A stretch of 64,000 nt of DNA from Leishmania donovani (GCF_000227135.1 NC_018263.1:1487618-1551617), one strand, 5' to 3'. Counted from the stretch's first letter, positions 39,604 through 49,812 are shown. Program-made: numbers and translations. Notes: a model not told the origin generated them from the letters alone.

Positions 39604-42600
39604 ATGCCCCGAAATCACTGCCGCGTTCCCTTGGAGCAGCAGTCCAGCGTGTCTGCAGCATCGCAGACGACTCCGGCGCCAGCTAGCGACGCTCACGAGA
39701 ACACGCGGGAAGTGGCGCCGATGCCGTCTATCAGGGCACTTGCAGCGAGAGCGAAGCATCGCGGGCGCGGACGTCCGCGAATCTACCCTAGAAAGACGTC
39801 CTCCGTGCACTCTCTCCACCCTCACTTTGCGCCGGCCGAGCCAGGGAGTGGCGATCACGATGATGCCCTGACAGCGGCCGCGTTGCCTCCCGCTGTATCC
39901 AACCAAACTTCCATTACAGCGGCGAGCCAGCACGAAGTCACACAGAGTGCCGATACTTTCGGATCAGGGGCGGTGGCTTCGGCCGAGCTACCCTTGCCGC
40001 TGCCGCTATCGCCTCAGGGCGTCCCATTCTCGTCTAGTCGCATTACCAGCGCTTCGTCCCTCGCTACGGCGATCCCAGCCGACGCCGCGCAGGGGGGCGA
40101 GGAAACGGCGACCTTCTCCTCTCGCCCACCTTTACACTCGTCCACGCGGAGCAAAGCTGCTGTGCCGACAGGCGTTGCGGCAGACGAGGCCGACCGTGCG
40201 ACGCTCGGCGCCCAGCCGCTCTTGCCCTCCATGGCAGCCTGTATGGCGGCGTGCTTCGGGTGGCGGCTCAAGAGGTGCAGCGTCAGCGAGGAGGCTCAGA
40301 TAACGTTTGTCCTGCAACATCGGGCGATACCGGTGGTGCGCGTGACGATCGAGAGCGCTGGAGGTGCATTCGCGCAGGCATGTGGCGCTTCGAATGAGAC
40401 CGACGCTGGTGCGGTTCGTGTCAACGGCACTCCTATGAGCCTCCCGCAGTGTGCAGCGTATCTACAGGAGCTGACGCACGCGCTTTTCACTCTGTCGGAC
40501 ACGACGCGGTCTGCACCGCTGAAAGATCGCGCGCCGGCCGCAGAGGAAGGGGATAGTAAAGGGGAAGAGGATGGAAATTCGGTATCGTCGCCCACCGTGC
40601 AGGCACCGCCTCTTTTGTCGCCGAGCGAGCAGGCGAAGGCCACCGAGAGGCGGGCCAGGAAGCGGGCGCGCAGTCGCTCACCCTTGCGGTACACAGACTC
40701 GACCGCTTCAGTGTCTCGCACAACTGAACTTCTTTCCTGCGCCACCGTGCCGAGCCTCACAGAGGGGCCTGCAGGTGCTGGAGGGGACGGCGAGGAGGCG
40801 AGCAAGAAGGTGTCACAGCCACATCCTCCACCCTTGAACTCTTCCGACGTTACCCTGTCCCCGGCACCGCCAACACGACCGCCTCCTGTTTCTCTGGCCG
40901 CTGCCGACGTCAAGGTCGAAGCTGAGTCGTCACTGCTTGCGACGACTCCACCGAGAACAAGCGAGCAGGAGAACGACGTAGACACGCAGCCCTTGAGTGC
41001 ACTGTCGACACTGGTTGCGACGATGGAAGCTGGTGAGTCGTCGACGCCGCTTCCACGGGCTCCTCCTGCCCCGCGCACCAACACTGGCAAGCCCAGCGTG
41101 GCGTCAAGGCGGGCTGTGTCCTTGGCGGACAAGGGTGCCGCGACAAGAGAGTCGCCAACGTCTTCCACTGTCTTCGCTTCCCCAACCATGCGACAGCGGC
41201 GCACTCTCGCTCCCGCCGCGGCCGCGGTCGCTGCGGGGCCGGCATCAGCCATCACAGGCGAGCATCACGCCCCGCTGGCTTCTCTGACACCACCCCACGC
41301 AGGGCTCCGAACAGCAACCTTTACGATGCCGCTTGCCTTCCATCACACATCTGCATCCCCCCTCGCTGCGGGCGCTGCACCGGAGGAGTTCGATGTGACC
41401 AGCTGCAATACCGGCAGTAACGGTGGCCACCAAAGCGTCTGGTGCGACTCGGCTGGTTGGTCCACGGACTCATCGCAACTCTGGTTGGCCCACACACACG
41501 CCGCCAGTCGTGCGTTCCAGTGCATGCCTGTCCCCCGCTGTCGTGTGCCAGCGACCACGAAGGTCACCCAGCCACTCGGCGGCGAAGGTGCCGAAGGACA
41601 TGGAACCAGCACAGCCACACCTGCGTCCTGGACGGTGCCGCTGATGGATTCGGCAGCCGCAGCAGCTCTCGTGCGGATGACGCTGCTCTGGCGATGGCGC
41701 GAGCGCTCGTCGATGTGGACGGCGATGGAGGACTCGCTGCGTATGGCTGTCGGTTCAGGCCATCTTCGCGGCGACGCCCTCGAGGCCGGCGTGCAGGCGC
41801 TGCAAGCAAGCGAGGAGGAGCAACGCCGATACGAGGGAGTGGGCGCCGACGCCGGTGAGGGCGGCAGCGACCTAGGACCCTCGTGCGGCAGGACCGCACT
41901 GGATGTGGGCCAGGTAGGCCATGGAGCGGAGCGGCAGCAGACTCGGTCTTTTCCAGCCTGTCCGCCGCGGGCTCTGCTGCCGGTGTCGGGCAGGGCCGTC
42001 GTCGAGGCACAGCACCGTATCACAGACTCCGAGAAGGAGAGAGGCGGGGAAGAGGGTGCACATGGGCCACGCTACGTCGCATGCGCTGGTGGCATTCCCT
42101 CTGCTGACCGTATTGTGATTGACCACACCTATTCCACTCGCGGCTCGTACGTGATGGCATCACCCGTGACGACAGAAGGGACAACAGCAACGCCGTGCCG
42201 CCTCTTGGCTCTGCAACGGAATCCGCAGGAGGACCTGCACTACCATGTGTACAAGCGCTTCATGCCCGCCGACATGCGCTTGGCAATGGAAGCTGAAGAG
42301 ACGCTGACGGTAGGGGCAGGCGACATGGCGCCACTGCACGGGGCCAGCGCTGAGTTGTCGCCCGCCTACAAGCTGCGTCGAGAACAGAGCGGCGGCGAAG
42401 GCGACGACAACGAGGATGACGAGGAGAGGGATGACGGAGCTGACGACGCCGACGAGAAGAAAGCATGCGACTCGTTCCATGCCTCTCAGGCAGCACCGAG
42501 GGCTCCGGCAGCGACAACCATGATAGACGCAAGTGGGGGCGACCCATTCACTGACATGGACTACGTTCTTCGGCACCGCCCATCGATTCGGCGCATTCCA

Positions 42601-42633
42601 ATGCCGGATGTGGAGTCTCGATACGGGCCGTGA
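39604..42633 (+). CDS. AT-hook protein of unknown function, 1,009 aa
   Basis: Not recognised as a whole. Residues 53-60 (RGRGRPRI) are a textbook AT-hook with flanking basic residues (AKHRGRGRPRIYPRKTS), suggesting binding to AT-rich DNA and a nuclear location. After a Ser/Thr/Pro/Ala-rich stretch, residues about 205-300 look folded (MAACFGWRLKRCSVSEEAQ; HRAIPVVRVTIESAGG; CAAYLQELTHALFTL). A KR-rich, NLS-like run (RRARKRARSRSPLR) is at about 348-361. A second ordered region (about 690-760, MTLLWRWRERSSMWTAMEDSLRMAV) and an acidic run (EGDDNEDDEERDDGADDADE, about 932-951) precede the end. A chromatin or kinetochore-type role is speculation. The frame is intact. Confidence 0.8.
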   Translation: MPRNHCRVPLEQQSSVSAASQTTPAPASDAHENTREVAPMPSIRALAARAKHRGRGRPRIYPRKTSSVHSLHPHFAPAEPGSGDHDDALTAAALPPAVSNQTSITAASQHEVTQSADTFGSGAVASAELPLPLPLSPQGVPFSSSRITSASSLATAIPADAAQGGEETATFSSRPPLHSSTRSKAAVPTGVAADEADRATLGAQPLLPSMAACMAACFGWRLKRCSVSEEAQITFVLQHRAIPVVRVTIESAGGAFAQACGASNETDAGAVRVNGTPMSLPQCAAYLQELTHALFTLSDTTRSAPLKDRAPAAEEGDSKGEEDGNSVSSPTVQAPPLLSPSEQAKATERRARKRARSRSPLRYTDSTASVSRTTELLSCATVPSLTEGPAGAGGDGEEASKKVSQPHPPPLNSSDVTLSPAPPTRPPPVSLAAADVKVEAESSLLATTPPRTSEQENDVDTQPLSALSTLVATMEAGESSTPLPRAPPAPRTNTGKPSVASRRAVSLADKGAATRESPTSSTVFASPTMRQRRTLAPAAAAVAAGPASAITGEHHAPLASLTPPHAGLRTATFTMPLAFHHTSASPLAAGAAPEEFDVTSCNTGSNGGHQSVWCDSAGWSTDSSQLWLAHTHAASRAFQCMPVPRCRVPATTKVTQPLGGEGAEGHGTSTATPASWTVPLMDSAAAAALVRMTLLWRWRERSSMWTAMEDSLRMAVGSGHLRGDALEAGVQALQASEEEQRRYEGVGADAGEGGSDLGPSCGRTALDVGQVGHGAERQQTRSFPACPPRALLPVSGRAVVEAQHRITDSEKERGGEEGAHGPRYVACAGGIPSADRIVIDHTYSTRGSYVMASPVTTEGTTATPCRLLALQRNPQEDLHYHVYKRFMPADMRLAMEAEETLTVGAGDMAPLHGASAELSPAYKLRREQSGGEGDDNEDDEERDDGADDADEKKACDSFHASQAAPRAPAATTMIDASGGDPFTDMDYVLRHRPSIRRIPMPDVESRYGP

Positions 42634-42793
42634 GGATAAAGGCGTGGCAAGTGAGACGAAGGGAGACGCGTTCACAGACAGCCTTTTTTTTCGGCTAGAC
42701 ACGGCGCGCACTCAGCTGCCGTGTGATGCTCTCCAGGCCGCCATCGTCCGTGCCGTATTACTGCGCGTCCACAAATGCAGAGAGTAACCAAGG

Positions 42794-43344
42794 TTTTTTT
42801 TTTATTCAGCGTGCCCATTTCTCTGCCAGAGAGCAAGACGTCAACTCCGCTCAAGTACCCCGGCATGTGGCAGGCCCCTCTGCGTGGTGCGATGCAGGCG
42901 TAGACACACGTGCTGCAGCAATGTGCCGGCTCAGCCACCTGAGCGCGACCCCTGCCCCAAACTCTACACACCCGCCCGCTTCGCCAGCCGCCGCCGGGTC
43001 CCGCCCTCTCGGGGGGACACACTCAGGCTCCCCACCAGCAGGCAGCGAGAGGCCGGGTGGGATACGCTCACGTCACGCGGACCCTCTGCCTCAGCATACG
43101 GATGGCACAGTCCTGCCCACTGTCGCGGGCCGCTCCGACGCCACCTCATCCACGGCCTGACCGCCCACATCCGCAGCGGTGCATCGCTCTGTCCACCCCT
43201 ACGCCGTAGGTGCGTGACCCTGCCACCACAAGAAGTGGTTTGGCATTGGCAGGGGTATATGGCAGGGATAGGGGGGCTGCTTGGCTTCCTCGCACGCCGT
43301 GTGGGGGGCTCTTGAACCCCGAGATACCACACTGAGGTGTAACC
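42794..43344 (-). mobile_element. SIDER2-type retroposon, antisense, with poly(A) tail
   Basis: A ~540-bp block matching, in reverse complement, the block at 60938-61477; read side by side, the two look identical. On the minus strand it starts GGTTACACCTCAGTG and ends GGGCACGCTGAAT followed by ten A residues (T run at 42794-42803), as expected for a retroposed non-LTR-derived SINE-like element. Its size, lack of coding capacity and intergenic position fit the Leishmania SIDER2 family. The six bases GTAACC occur at both edges, but since GGTTAC is shared by the other copy this is not firm evidence of a target-site duplication. It lies in the 3' region of the AT-hook gene in antisense. Confidence 0.8.
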
Positions 43345-43800
43345 CCGTCATTACGAACCAAGAAGAAGCTCAGAATCGAAAAAAAATGCTGAATCAGTAG
43401 ACGCATGATAGGTGGCGGCGACATTGCATCGGCGCCACACACGCAAAGTATAAAGCCCAACGAATGCAGAAGACAGAAGATGGTCGTCGCTGCTTTTGAC
43501 CAGCTTTCGGGTTCACTGTTCGCACTAGCCCCCATCACGGATGCCTCTCATCTCGCTGCTTCCGCTCCTGCCATTTGCCCTTTTATTATCCTTGCTGCGC
43601 GCATCTGCTCACCCTCACTCGGCCTCCACACACACACACACTCACACTTGCACACCCTCCTCGACTGGGGTCGCGCCACCTCGGCAGTTTTTTGTGCTTC
43701 TTTTCCGACTTCACGTCCTGCGCCTCCATCATCATCGCAACACAGCACGTGAAGAGAAGAGCGCTTGCGCGTTCCCACGCTCTTCTGCCTGCGTTCCTTG

Positions 43801-43831
43801 TCTTCTTGCGCCCGCCTCTGCCTCCCCTCAG
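43801..43831 (+). promoter_or_regulatory. Predicted trans-splice acceptor, Sfi1-like gene
   Basis: A C/T tract (GCCCGCCTCTGCCTCCCCTCAG) ends with AG at 43830-43831, 63 bases before the ATG at 43895. Confidence 0.6.
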
Positions 43832-43894
43832 CGAGGCAGGTCGCGCATCCAAAGAGCGTCTTCGCTGCTTGCCTAGTTTTGCCTTGGTGCGCGC

Positions 43895-46800
43895 ATGACG
43901 TCGCGGGAGCGCGTCACGCAGGCGCGGCACGTGATGCTGCTGTCCAATGATGCACCGGTTTTGAATCGATGCGCTAAGGAGGAAGCCCACCTCAAGCATC
44001 GCCTCGCTCAGTCGACTGCCGCCTTCGCGCTTACGGTGCAGAAAAGTCACGCCGCCGCCGCTCGTGAGGAGCGCTCCCGCGAATCGCGGCTGCAGGCGCA
44101 GTTCACAGCGCTGCTCTCCGGCACACCCGGAGTAGTGATGCCGCCCTTCGTCACGCCCTCGCCCACAGAAGGCTTCACGAATGCTTCAGAGCGTGCCAGC
44201 GGCTATGCGGCAACAGGAGCGAATAACCGGTCTGTGCCCGATCACACCACCTGCACTGACGCGACTCTTCTATCATCGCTAGGGCTGAAATCGAGCAGCA
44301 CTGTGGCTGCCGATGGGAGCGCCACGCCTGCCGCGTCTCTGCCATGTGCGCTGGGCTTCCCGGAAGCCTACGAGTCGAGCGGCTTCAAGTCAGCGATTCA
44401 CTGGGCCTCCGTGGCGCACGACGAAACTTTTCTCACCGCGTACGGCCCTCGCCGAATTCGCAAAGAGGCCCAGACCAGAGCCATCGCAGGCGCGGGAGGC
44501 TCGCCGGCCGCGCGCGAGGCGATGCCACACAGACTCATGACCTCTGTCGCGTGCTACCTTCTCAACCAGGTGCTCTGCGCCGATGCAGCGGTGTCGGAGC
44601 TGTGGCGCGAAAAGCTGCGCCAACCGATCTTCGACGCCATCTTCAGCTCTCAGTCCATTGCGATGGGGCACGAACGGAGTGGTGCGCAACGTAGCGGCAG
44701 CCTCGGGGATGCTGCTGTGACGAACGCCATCGTGCACAGAACGCTCGGGCCTGCCTCCTCTCTCCTGTCAGGCACTGCGACCCACTCCGATCCGACGATG
44801 TCGTTTCCGCCTCGCACCAACGAGTACGCCACCCGCCACGACTTTGCGTCGCTTCGACTTTGGACAGAGGAGGTGACGTTAGAGCACCTGGAGAAGACGT
44901 CCGTGTGCCAACGCGTTCGTAATCTTCAGAACGCCATGGCACGTCGTCAAATAGCCGTTCACCTCTTCCAGCGGCGCGCACACCAGGCAGAGCTACAAGC
45001 CGTCTTCACGGTGTGGCGCACCTACACGCAGCAGCGCCGCGCGAGTCGCATTGCCCTTGAACGCTACTTGGTGAAGCGGAACCACCGCCATGTGGTGGAG
45101 ACTGTTTTCCTGCGCTGGCGCCGCTTCTCTCTTCGTTCCAAGGTCGAGGCGGTGCAGCGACGCCTGCTGAACATCGCGGCAGATCGCGACTGCGCCGCGC
45201 GCAAGCACGCCACCGCGTTGCACGGGTTACAAGACCAACTCGCCAGCGAGCGTCGCCAGCACGTGCAGGAGACCTTTGAGCGAGACACACTGCACGCGCA
45301 GATGCTGGAAAGTCACGCTGTGGAGATCGAGGCGCTGCAGCTGATGCTTCAGATGGAGCGGTTGAAGACGGCGCAGTCCGGCAAGTGGGCGATGCGGTGG
45401 GAACGCGTTGCGAAGACGTTTCGTCCCGCGAAGCCCTGCCCGGCGATGCCGCGCCCCATCTGGACGCTTGCTCGTACCCTGCTAAGCGCCGAGGAGGAAT
45501 TGGCCGCCACGATACTGAAGCGCCGCCGAGATGAGCGAGTGCTGTTGCAGATCCCATACTCGATGATACTGCAGGCGCGGCGGCGGTTGAAGCAGCTGCT
45601 GCTGGCGTGGGTGAATGTAATCATGGAGGCGTCGCCGCAGGCATCCACGTGGGTCACTGTCGAGGCCTTCACGCAGGGCCGCAGCTCCCACCCGCGCGGC
45701 ATATTGCTTTCGCATAAGCAGCCGTCGTCAAGGAAGGCCGCCGCTCGGCGCTCTGGCGCGACAGCCGGTGCCGTAGCAGCAGGCAAAGATGACTCGACGT
45801 GCGAGTTCAGCATTTACACACTCATGTGCCTCGTGCGGGAGCTACGCCGATGCTACGCGAAGGCTGGGCTGATCGAAGAGGCGGAAGACTGGGGCACGTC
45901 CGACGGCGTCAGCGTGGCCGACTGCTACCAGGAGCTGACACATCTCTTCGCGGCTCAGTCGTGCGGCGGCCTCTACCCGCCACTGCTAGTTCACTGCCCC
46001 ACCTCGCCGTTCTGGTTCACGCCCGAAGGCGTCTTTGGTGGGCCGGTGTCACACCTGGAGGGGTCGAAACGGCGGAAGCGAGAGCAGCACACCACCTTCA
46101 CCTGGCTGCTGGCCTCGCTCCTCGTGGGACACATCCAGATTATGCGTATGTTGCCTCTCGCTGACATGGGAGTCCCGCCGGGGCGGCTGCCGATGAAGGG
46201 CGCGGCGACGCTGCGATGCAAGCACGAGGCGGAGGTGACGAAGCTGGCTCGAATCAGCTTCCCGAGGCGGTGCGGCGCGCCACCAGCTGGCTCGACCGCG
46301 GCACCTCGGGGCACTTCAGTGGTGGCATCGAGCACGTTGCTGCCAAAGAAGCGATCTGTTGCTTTGCCGGCGGCATCGTCCTCGCGGCGCGCCGCCGCGA
46401 AGGCTTCCATGGCTTCTGCCGCCGCTGCCGGGGACGTCGAGGGCGCGGGCGTCGCCACCACGGAGATGACCCTGGACGCGTTGCTGCGAGCACGCTTCAA
46501 AGCGACGCATGACAGCACCAGCAGTGACAGTAGGAGGGCATTGGCAGGAAAGGACCTCATAGATGCAGCGGAGGACTCCTTGTCCGACATTGAGGTGTTT
46601 CTCGGCATGGTGCCTGCACAACTGCAATCACTCAAGGGAGGGACGGGCGCGAACGGCACCGACGATGAGGACGAGGACGAGGACGGCAGCGACGACGACG
46701 ACGAGGATCGGTGGATCAACGGACTGCTCCGCCGGCTTTTCGAAGCCCAGGATGCAGAGGCGCAGCAGCGTCGCACCAAACGTCTGCAAGGCAGCGAGTT

Positions 46801-47977
46801 TCTCAAGGACGGCGCAGAGGATGGGCACGCACGGTCGGCAGCGGCCACGCCCGCGTCTGCGCTTGGCGACAACGAAGAGGGCGAGGGTGGCTCGAGGGAC
46901 AATGACGCCGCCGCTGCCGCGGACACTGCGAGCACCATTTATGGCGACCTCCTGAAGAGTACCGTCGTTCTCACAGGAGATCAGCTGCGGCTGCTGCGCT
47001 CCCTGCCGGGTCGCAGCCATGCGTTTGACACGCTCCGCCCCATTGCCATTGCTCAGCCGGAGGCTGCTTCAGTGGTAGTAGGGCTCTCGAAGGACCACTC
47101 CAGCACTGCAAGTTACGCCTCTGCGGCCCCTCTCTACTCGTTCCTGCTCAACACCCTGGACGACACAGTGGCTCGGCAGCAGTGGAGTGGGCTGGCGCGC
47201 GTCGTGACGTCGCTGGTGGTGCGCTTTCATGTGCTTGACGAGTCCGAGGACGCCGTGCGTCAGGCTGCAGTGCTGACGCCGGAGGAGGAGGAATCTGAGG
47301 AGCTGAGAAGCGGGAGTGTGTCACGGCGAAGCCCGGCGGAGCGCGCTGGGGGCTCGCCCCCCCTTTCGACCACTCGACTGCCTCCAGTTTCTGTAGGCTG
47401 CGCCCCTTCCGTGGCTGCAGAGGGCAAAGGCGGCGACGGCGCTGCAGTCATGGCAAGCCCAAGGAGTGGTGGCCGAATTGCCGCGCAACTGGTGCCTGCG
47501 GCGCCACCGCAGCGGCCCCAGCCGCCGCCGTTTCCGTCGACGACTCACGGGGCGCAGCGGCGTCTACCCAGAGCACACAGCCCCCCATGCGTGAGCACGG
47601 CTTTGGACACAGGAGCGGCATTGTCGCAGAGAGCGGCAGAGCCTGGCGTGCCCCTTCTCTCGAGACCTAAACCGTTTGACGTGCAAGGCGCAACCGCAAC
47701 CGCAGCGCAGCCGCCGGCCACAGCTGTCACTTCCATGACGCTGGGCGAGGAACTGCGCCGCCGCGGGGCCTACCAAACGAACTCCGCACGGAAAAGCTTC
47801 AGCTTCAGCTCGCCGACAGATTTATCCGCGCAAGGAGCTCAATCACCTGAACCGAGTAGCTCCGCCGCTCCTCCGATCAGCACTGAGGCATCAGAGCCGA
47901 TGGCACCGCCGCCGTCCGAGGAGGTACACACACCAGTGATCCCCGCCGCGGCCCTGTTTCCTTCGCAGGGGGATTGA
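43895..47977 (+). CDS. Large coiled-coil protein with Sfi1-like repeats, 1,360 aa
   Basis: Not recognised by name. Residues about 345-425 contain tandem AVFTVWRTYTQQRRA and TVFLRWRRFSLRSK units about 34 residues apart. This is the hydrophobic-x-x-W-R pattern of Sfi1/centrin-binding repeats; a related LLLAWVNVIME unit occurs near 567. Coiled coil follows (about 425-495, RRLLNIAADRDCAARKHATALHGLQDQ...). The middle is globular (SIYTLMCLVRELRRCYAKAGLIEEAEDW). Then come an Ala/Arg-rich linker, an acidic run (DDEDEDEDGSDDDDED, about 925-940) and a Pro/Ser-rich disordered C-terminus. The repeat type suggests a basal-body, flagellar or other microtubule-associated role, which is inference. The ATG at 43895 follows a good splice acceptor, and the whole frame is open. 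Confidence 0.78.
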   Translation: MTSRERVTQARHVMLLSNDAPVLNRCAKEEAHLKHRLAQSTAAFALTVQKSHAAAAREERSRESRLQAQFTALLSGTPGVVMPPFVTPSPTEGFTNASERASGYAATGANNRSVPDHTTCTDATLLSSLGLKSSSTVAADGSATPAASLPCALGFPEAYESSGFKSAIHWASVAHDETFLTAYGPRRIRKEAQTRAIAGAGGSPAAREAMPHRLMTSVACYLLNQVLCADAAVSELWREKLRQPIFDAIFSSQSIAMGHERSGAQRSGSLGDAAVTNAIVHRTLGPASSLLSGTATHSDPTMSFPPRTNEYATRHDFASLRLWTEEVTLEHLEKTSVCQRVRNLQNAMARRQIAVHLFQRRAHQAELQAVFTVWRTYTQQRRASRIALERYLVKRNHRHVVETVFLRWRRFSLRSKVEAVQRRLLNIAADRDCAARKHATALHGLQDQLASERRQHVQETFERDTLHAQMLESHAVEIEALQLMLQMERLKTAQSGKWAMRWERVAKTFRPAKPCPAMPRPIWTLARTLLSAEEELAATILKRRRDERVLLQIPYSMILQARRRLKQLLLAWVNVIMEASPQASTWVTVEAFTQGRSSHPRGILLSHKQPSSRKAAARRSGATAGAVAAGKDDSTCEFSIYTLMCLVRELRRCYAKAGLIEEAEDWGTSDGVSVADCYQELTHLFAAQSCGGLYPPLLVHCPTSPFWFTPEGVFGGPVSHLEGSKRRKREQHTTFTWLLASLLVGHIQIMRMLPLADMGVPPGRLPMKGAATLRCKHEAEVTKLARISFPRRCGAPPAGSTAAPRGTSVVASSTLLPKKRSVALPAASSSRRAAAKASMASAAAAGDVEGAGVATTEMTLDALLRARFKATHDSTSSDSRRALAGKDLIDAAEDSLSDIEVFLGMVPAQLQSLKGGTGANGTDDEDEDEDGSDDDDEDRWINGLLRRLFEAQDAEAQQRRTKRLQGSEFLKDGAEDGHARSAAATPASALGDNEEGEGGSRDNDAAAAADTASTIYGDLLKSTVVLTGDQLRLLRSLPGRSHAFDTLRPIAIAQPEAASVVVGLSKDHSSTASYASAAPLYSFLLNTLDDTVARQQWSGLARVVTSLVVRFHVLDESEDAVRQAAVLTPEEEESEELRSGSVSRRSPAERAGGSPPLSTTRLPPVSVGCAPSVAAEGKGGDGAAVMASPRSGGRIAAQLVPAAPPQRPQPPPFPSTTHGAQRRLPRAHSPPCVSTALDTGAALSQRAAEPGVPLLSRPKPFDVQGATATAAQPPATAVTSMTLGEELRRRGAYQTNSARKSFSFSSPTDLSAQGAQSPEPSSSAAPPISTEASEPMAPPPSEEVHTPVIPAAALFPSQGD

Positions 47978-48126
47978 CACGGTGTGGAGGAGTGCACGAC
48001 GGAATCGGCTGAGTACAGTGCACAAATGACATCAAAGGATGGCAATGCCTTTCGTCCGCCCATGACGGCAAACGCCGGTGCCACAGCCGGTACCGCCTAC
48101 GGGATTCGAACCGACGCCTCTGCTGA

Positions 48127-48790
48127 GGTGCTGGCGGGGCGAACAAGGCGCTGGACATGCAGCCTTGCAGATTTCCGTGCTCCCGTCGCCCGCATGGTCG
48201 TATGGGACGGCGCAGTGGCCTTCGGAATGCATGCCAGAAGAATATCCGGCTGCACTGGTGCACGCCAGCGGTGCATTTCGGAGGCCCACGCGCACGCCTC
48301 CACACTTCCGCCGTCTAAGCTGTCGCGGTTGCCCCCTCACCCCCTGTTATCGTTGACCCCTTCCATGCTCTCCACGCCAATCTCAAGCAGGTTTCTGCCG
48401 CCGGTGTCCTGGCGTGCGAGACACTAAACACCAGCGATGGCCCTATCCTCCGCGAAGGTCAGTTTCCTGACAATCGGGAACATGTTGTCGCTGCGGCGGG
48501 CATTGCCCGTGGCCAATGCCTTTTCCTTGTTACATCCAAACAAATACTGCTTGACCGCCACGGGTACCTACTCCATCCCGCAGCGAAACTCCACCCTGCA
48601 GACCCCGCGACCTTCGACTCTCCCGGCAGCGGCACCTGTCTTGGGGTGTTCTTCAGACCCCATGACGGCGCCGTAGCATCCCTAAAACTCGCTGCGCCCA
48701 CTTGTTCGCGCCAATCCGCCGCAGTAGTCAGGTTTCGGGGCGAGACGCAAACACCGCTTCCAAAGGAAAGCCGCGAGCAGTGTGACGCCG
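48127..48790 (+). pseudogene. Probable PfkB/ribokinase-family pseudogene
   Basis: The phase beginning at 48127 reads AGGANKALDMQ, which fits the first PfkB signature ([AG]-G-G-x-N-x-A). The phase one base on then reads FRAPVARMVVWDGAVAFG (48169-48222), like the ribokinase LGAPVAMVGRVGDDAFG segment. From about 48260 the first phase resumes, is broken by TAA at 48316-48318, and then stays open without any ATG to 48987. This part reads VIVDPFHALHANL, CLFLVTSKQILLDRHG and FDSPGSGTCLGVFF. The last aligns with the DTTGAGDAFxGxF catalytic block but has Thr in place of the catalytic Asp. ASLKLAAPTCSRQSAA and PLPKES then follow, like a ribokinase C-terminus. Two phase changes, a stop and a lost catalytic residue indicate a dead gene. 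The N-terminal sheet is not found. Family assignment is by eye. Confidence 0.5.
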
Positions 48791-49728
48791 CGTGCGTCCA
48801 CCACCTGCTCTGCACCTTTCGCTTCCCCTGTGTCCAAGTCCAGCCAATTTACGGCGTCGCCAAACCGTCTTTCTTTTTGTGTTCGCTGCGTGTGTGCTGC
48901 GTCATTGAACCTTTTCTCCCCGAGACCTTCACGTTGCTCACCACGAGATCACCACTTCTGCTTCTCTCCTTTTTTTTTATTCGCTGAATTTCCCATGCCC
49001 AGCCGATGTACCGTGTCTGTTTGTGTTTCTCTCTCTAGGCGCACTTGGTTGTCACTCACCCCCCCCCCCGCCTCTTGTTGCCCCCTCCACCCTCCGCCCT
49101 CGCTTTCCTCCCTTCACACACGCGCGCGCTCTCAGCGCCTTTGGATGTACGACAGAAGTGTTTTCCTTGGAACTACACGATGCACGCATCAGTGATGAGT
49201 CGGTGACTCTTTCTCGTTTCTCAGCAGTATGCTGCCAATGCTGCTGCCGCGTCCGTACTCTAGTCTCCATTCGCTGTTTACCTGCCCCCCTTTTTCTACC
49301 CACATGCAGCGAAATGCTAGCGTATGAAAACGCTCTCATGAGCAAGGGCGTGAAACGGACCGACACCGAGAACCGTGGCGTCTACAAGATGCAAAGAGAT
49401 GCCTGACCCACTATCCATCGTGCCACGGGAAAGCCAATGCTGGATGCACACGGTAGGAGTGCGCTTAGCGTGATAGGGCGATAGGGCGCGATGACGTGCG
49501 TTGCAACGACCGCACCCGACTCGCTCTGTCGCCGCCACGTGATGCCCCTCACTTCTCTTCTTGCTTCCAAGCCCCTTCCCCCTTCGCCGTCTGAGTCATC
49601 GACACCGACGGCCTTCCGCCACCATCTGTCGGCCACGTGATCTCTGCGTGCTTCTCTTTCCGTTCTCTCTCTCACTCGCTCGTTCTTTCGTTACCTTTTC
49701 ACGCATGCCCTCGGTGGGCTTCACCCTG

Positions 49729-49773
49729 TTTTTTTCTGTTGTTGTTGTTGCCTCACCTCTGATTCCCACCTAG
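49729..49773 (+). promoter_or_regulatory. Predicted trans-splice acceptor, tail-anchored protein
   Basis: The T-rich (GTT)n tract followed by CCTCACCTCTGATTCCCACC ends in TAG (AG at 49772-49773). Confidence 0.55.
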
Positions 49774-49788
49774 CGTAGATGATCGGGC

Positions 49789-49812
49789 ACACACACACAC
49801 ACACACACACAG
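49789..49812. repeat. (CA)n microsatellite
   Basis: CA dinucleotide run in the leader region of the tail-anchored protein gene. Confidence 0.85.

Larger units (their letters stand above)
42634..43894. other. Intergenic region carrying a SIDER2 element
   Basis: The first ~160 bases are the 3' region of the AT-hook gene, followed by a reversed SIDER2 (42794-43344). The remainder is spacer with a (CA)n tract near 43625-43650 and the acceptor for the next gene. Confidence 0.7.

Noticed and set aside
42723..43160. Open frame through the SIDER2 at 43 kb (and its equivalent around 61122-62483 on the minus strand)
   Set aside because: Open by chance in a non-coding retroposon; the frame crosses N gaps in the second case.
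48102..48112. GGATTCGAACC, the reverse complement of a tRNA T-loop/B box, suggesting a minus-strand tRNA
   Set aside because: The T-stem does not pair well (one mismatch, two G-U), no matching acceptor strand or A box lies at the right distance, and the stretch falls in the ribokinase-like relic.
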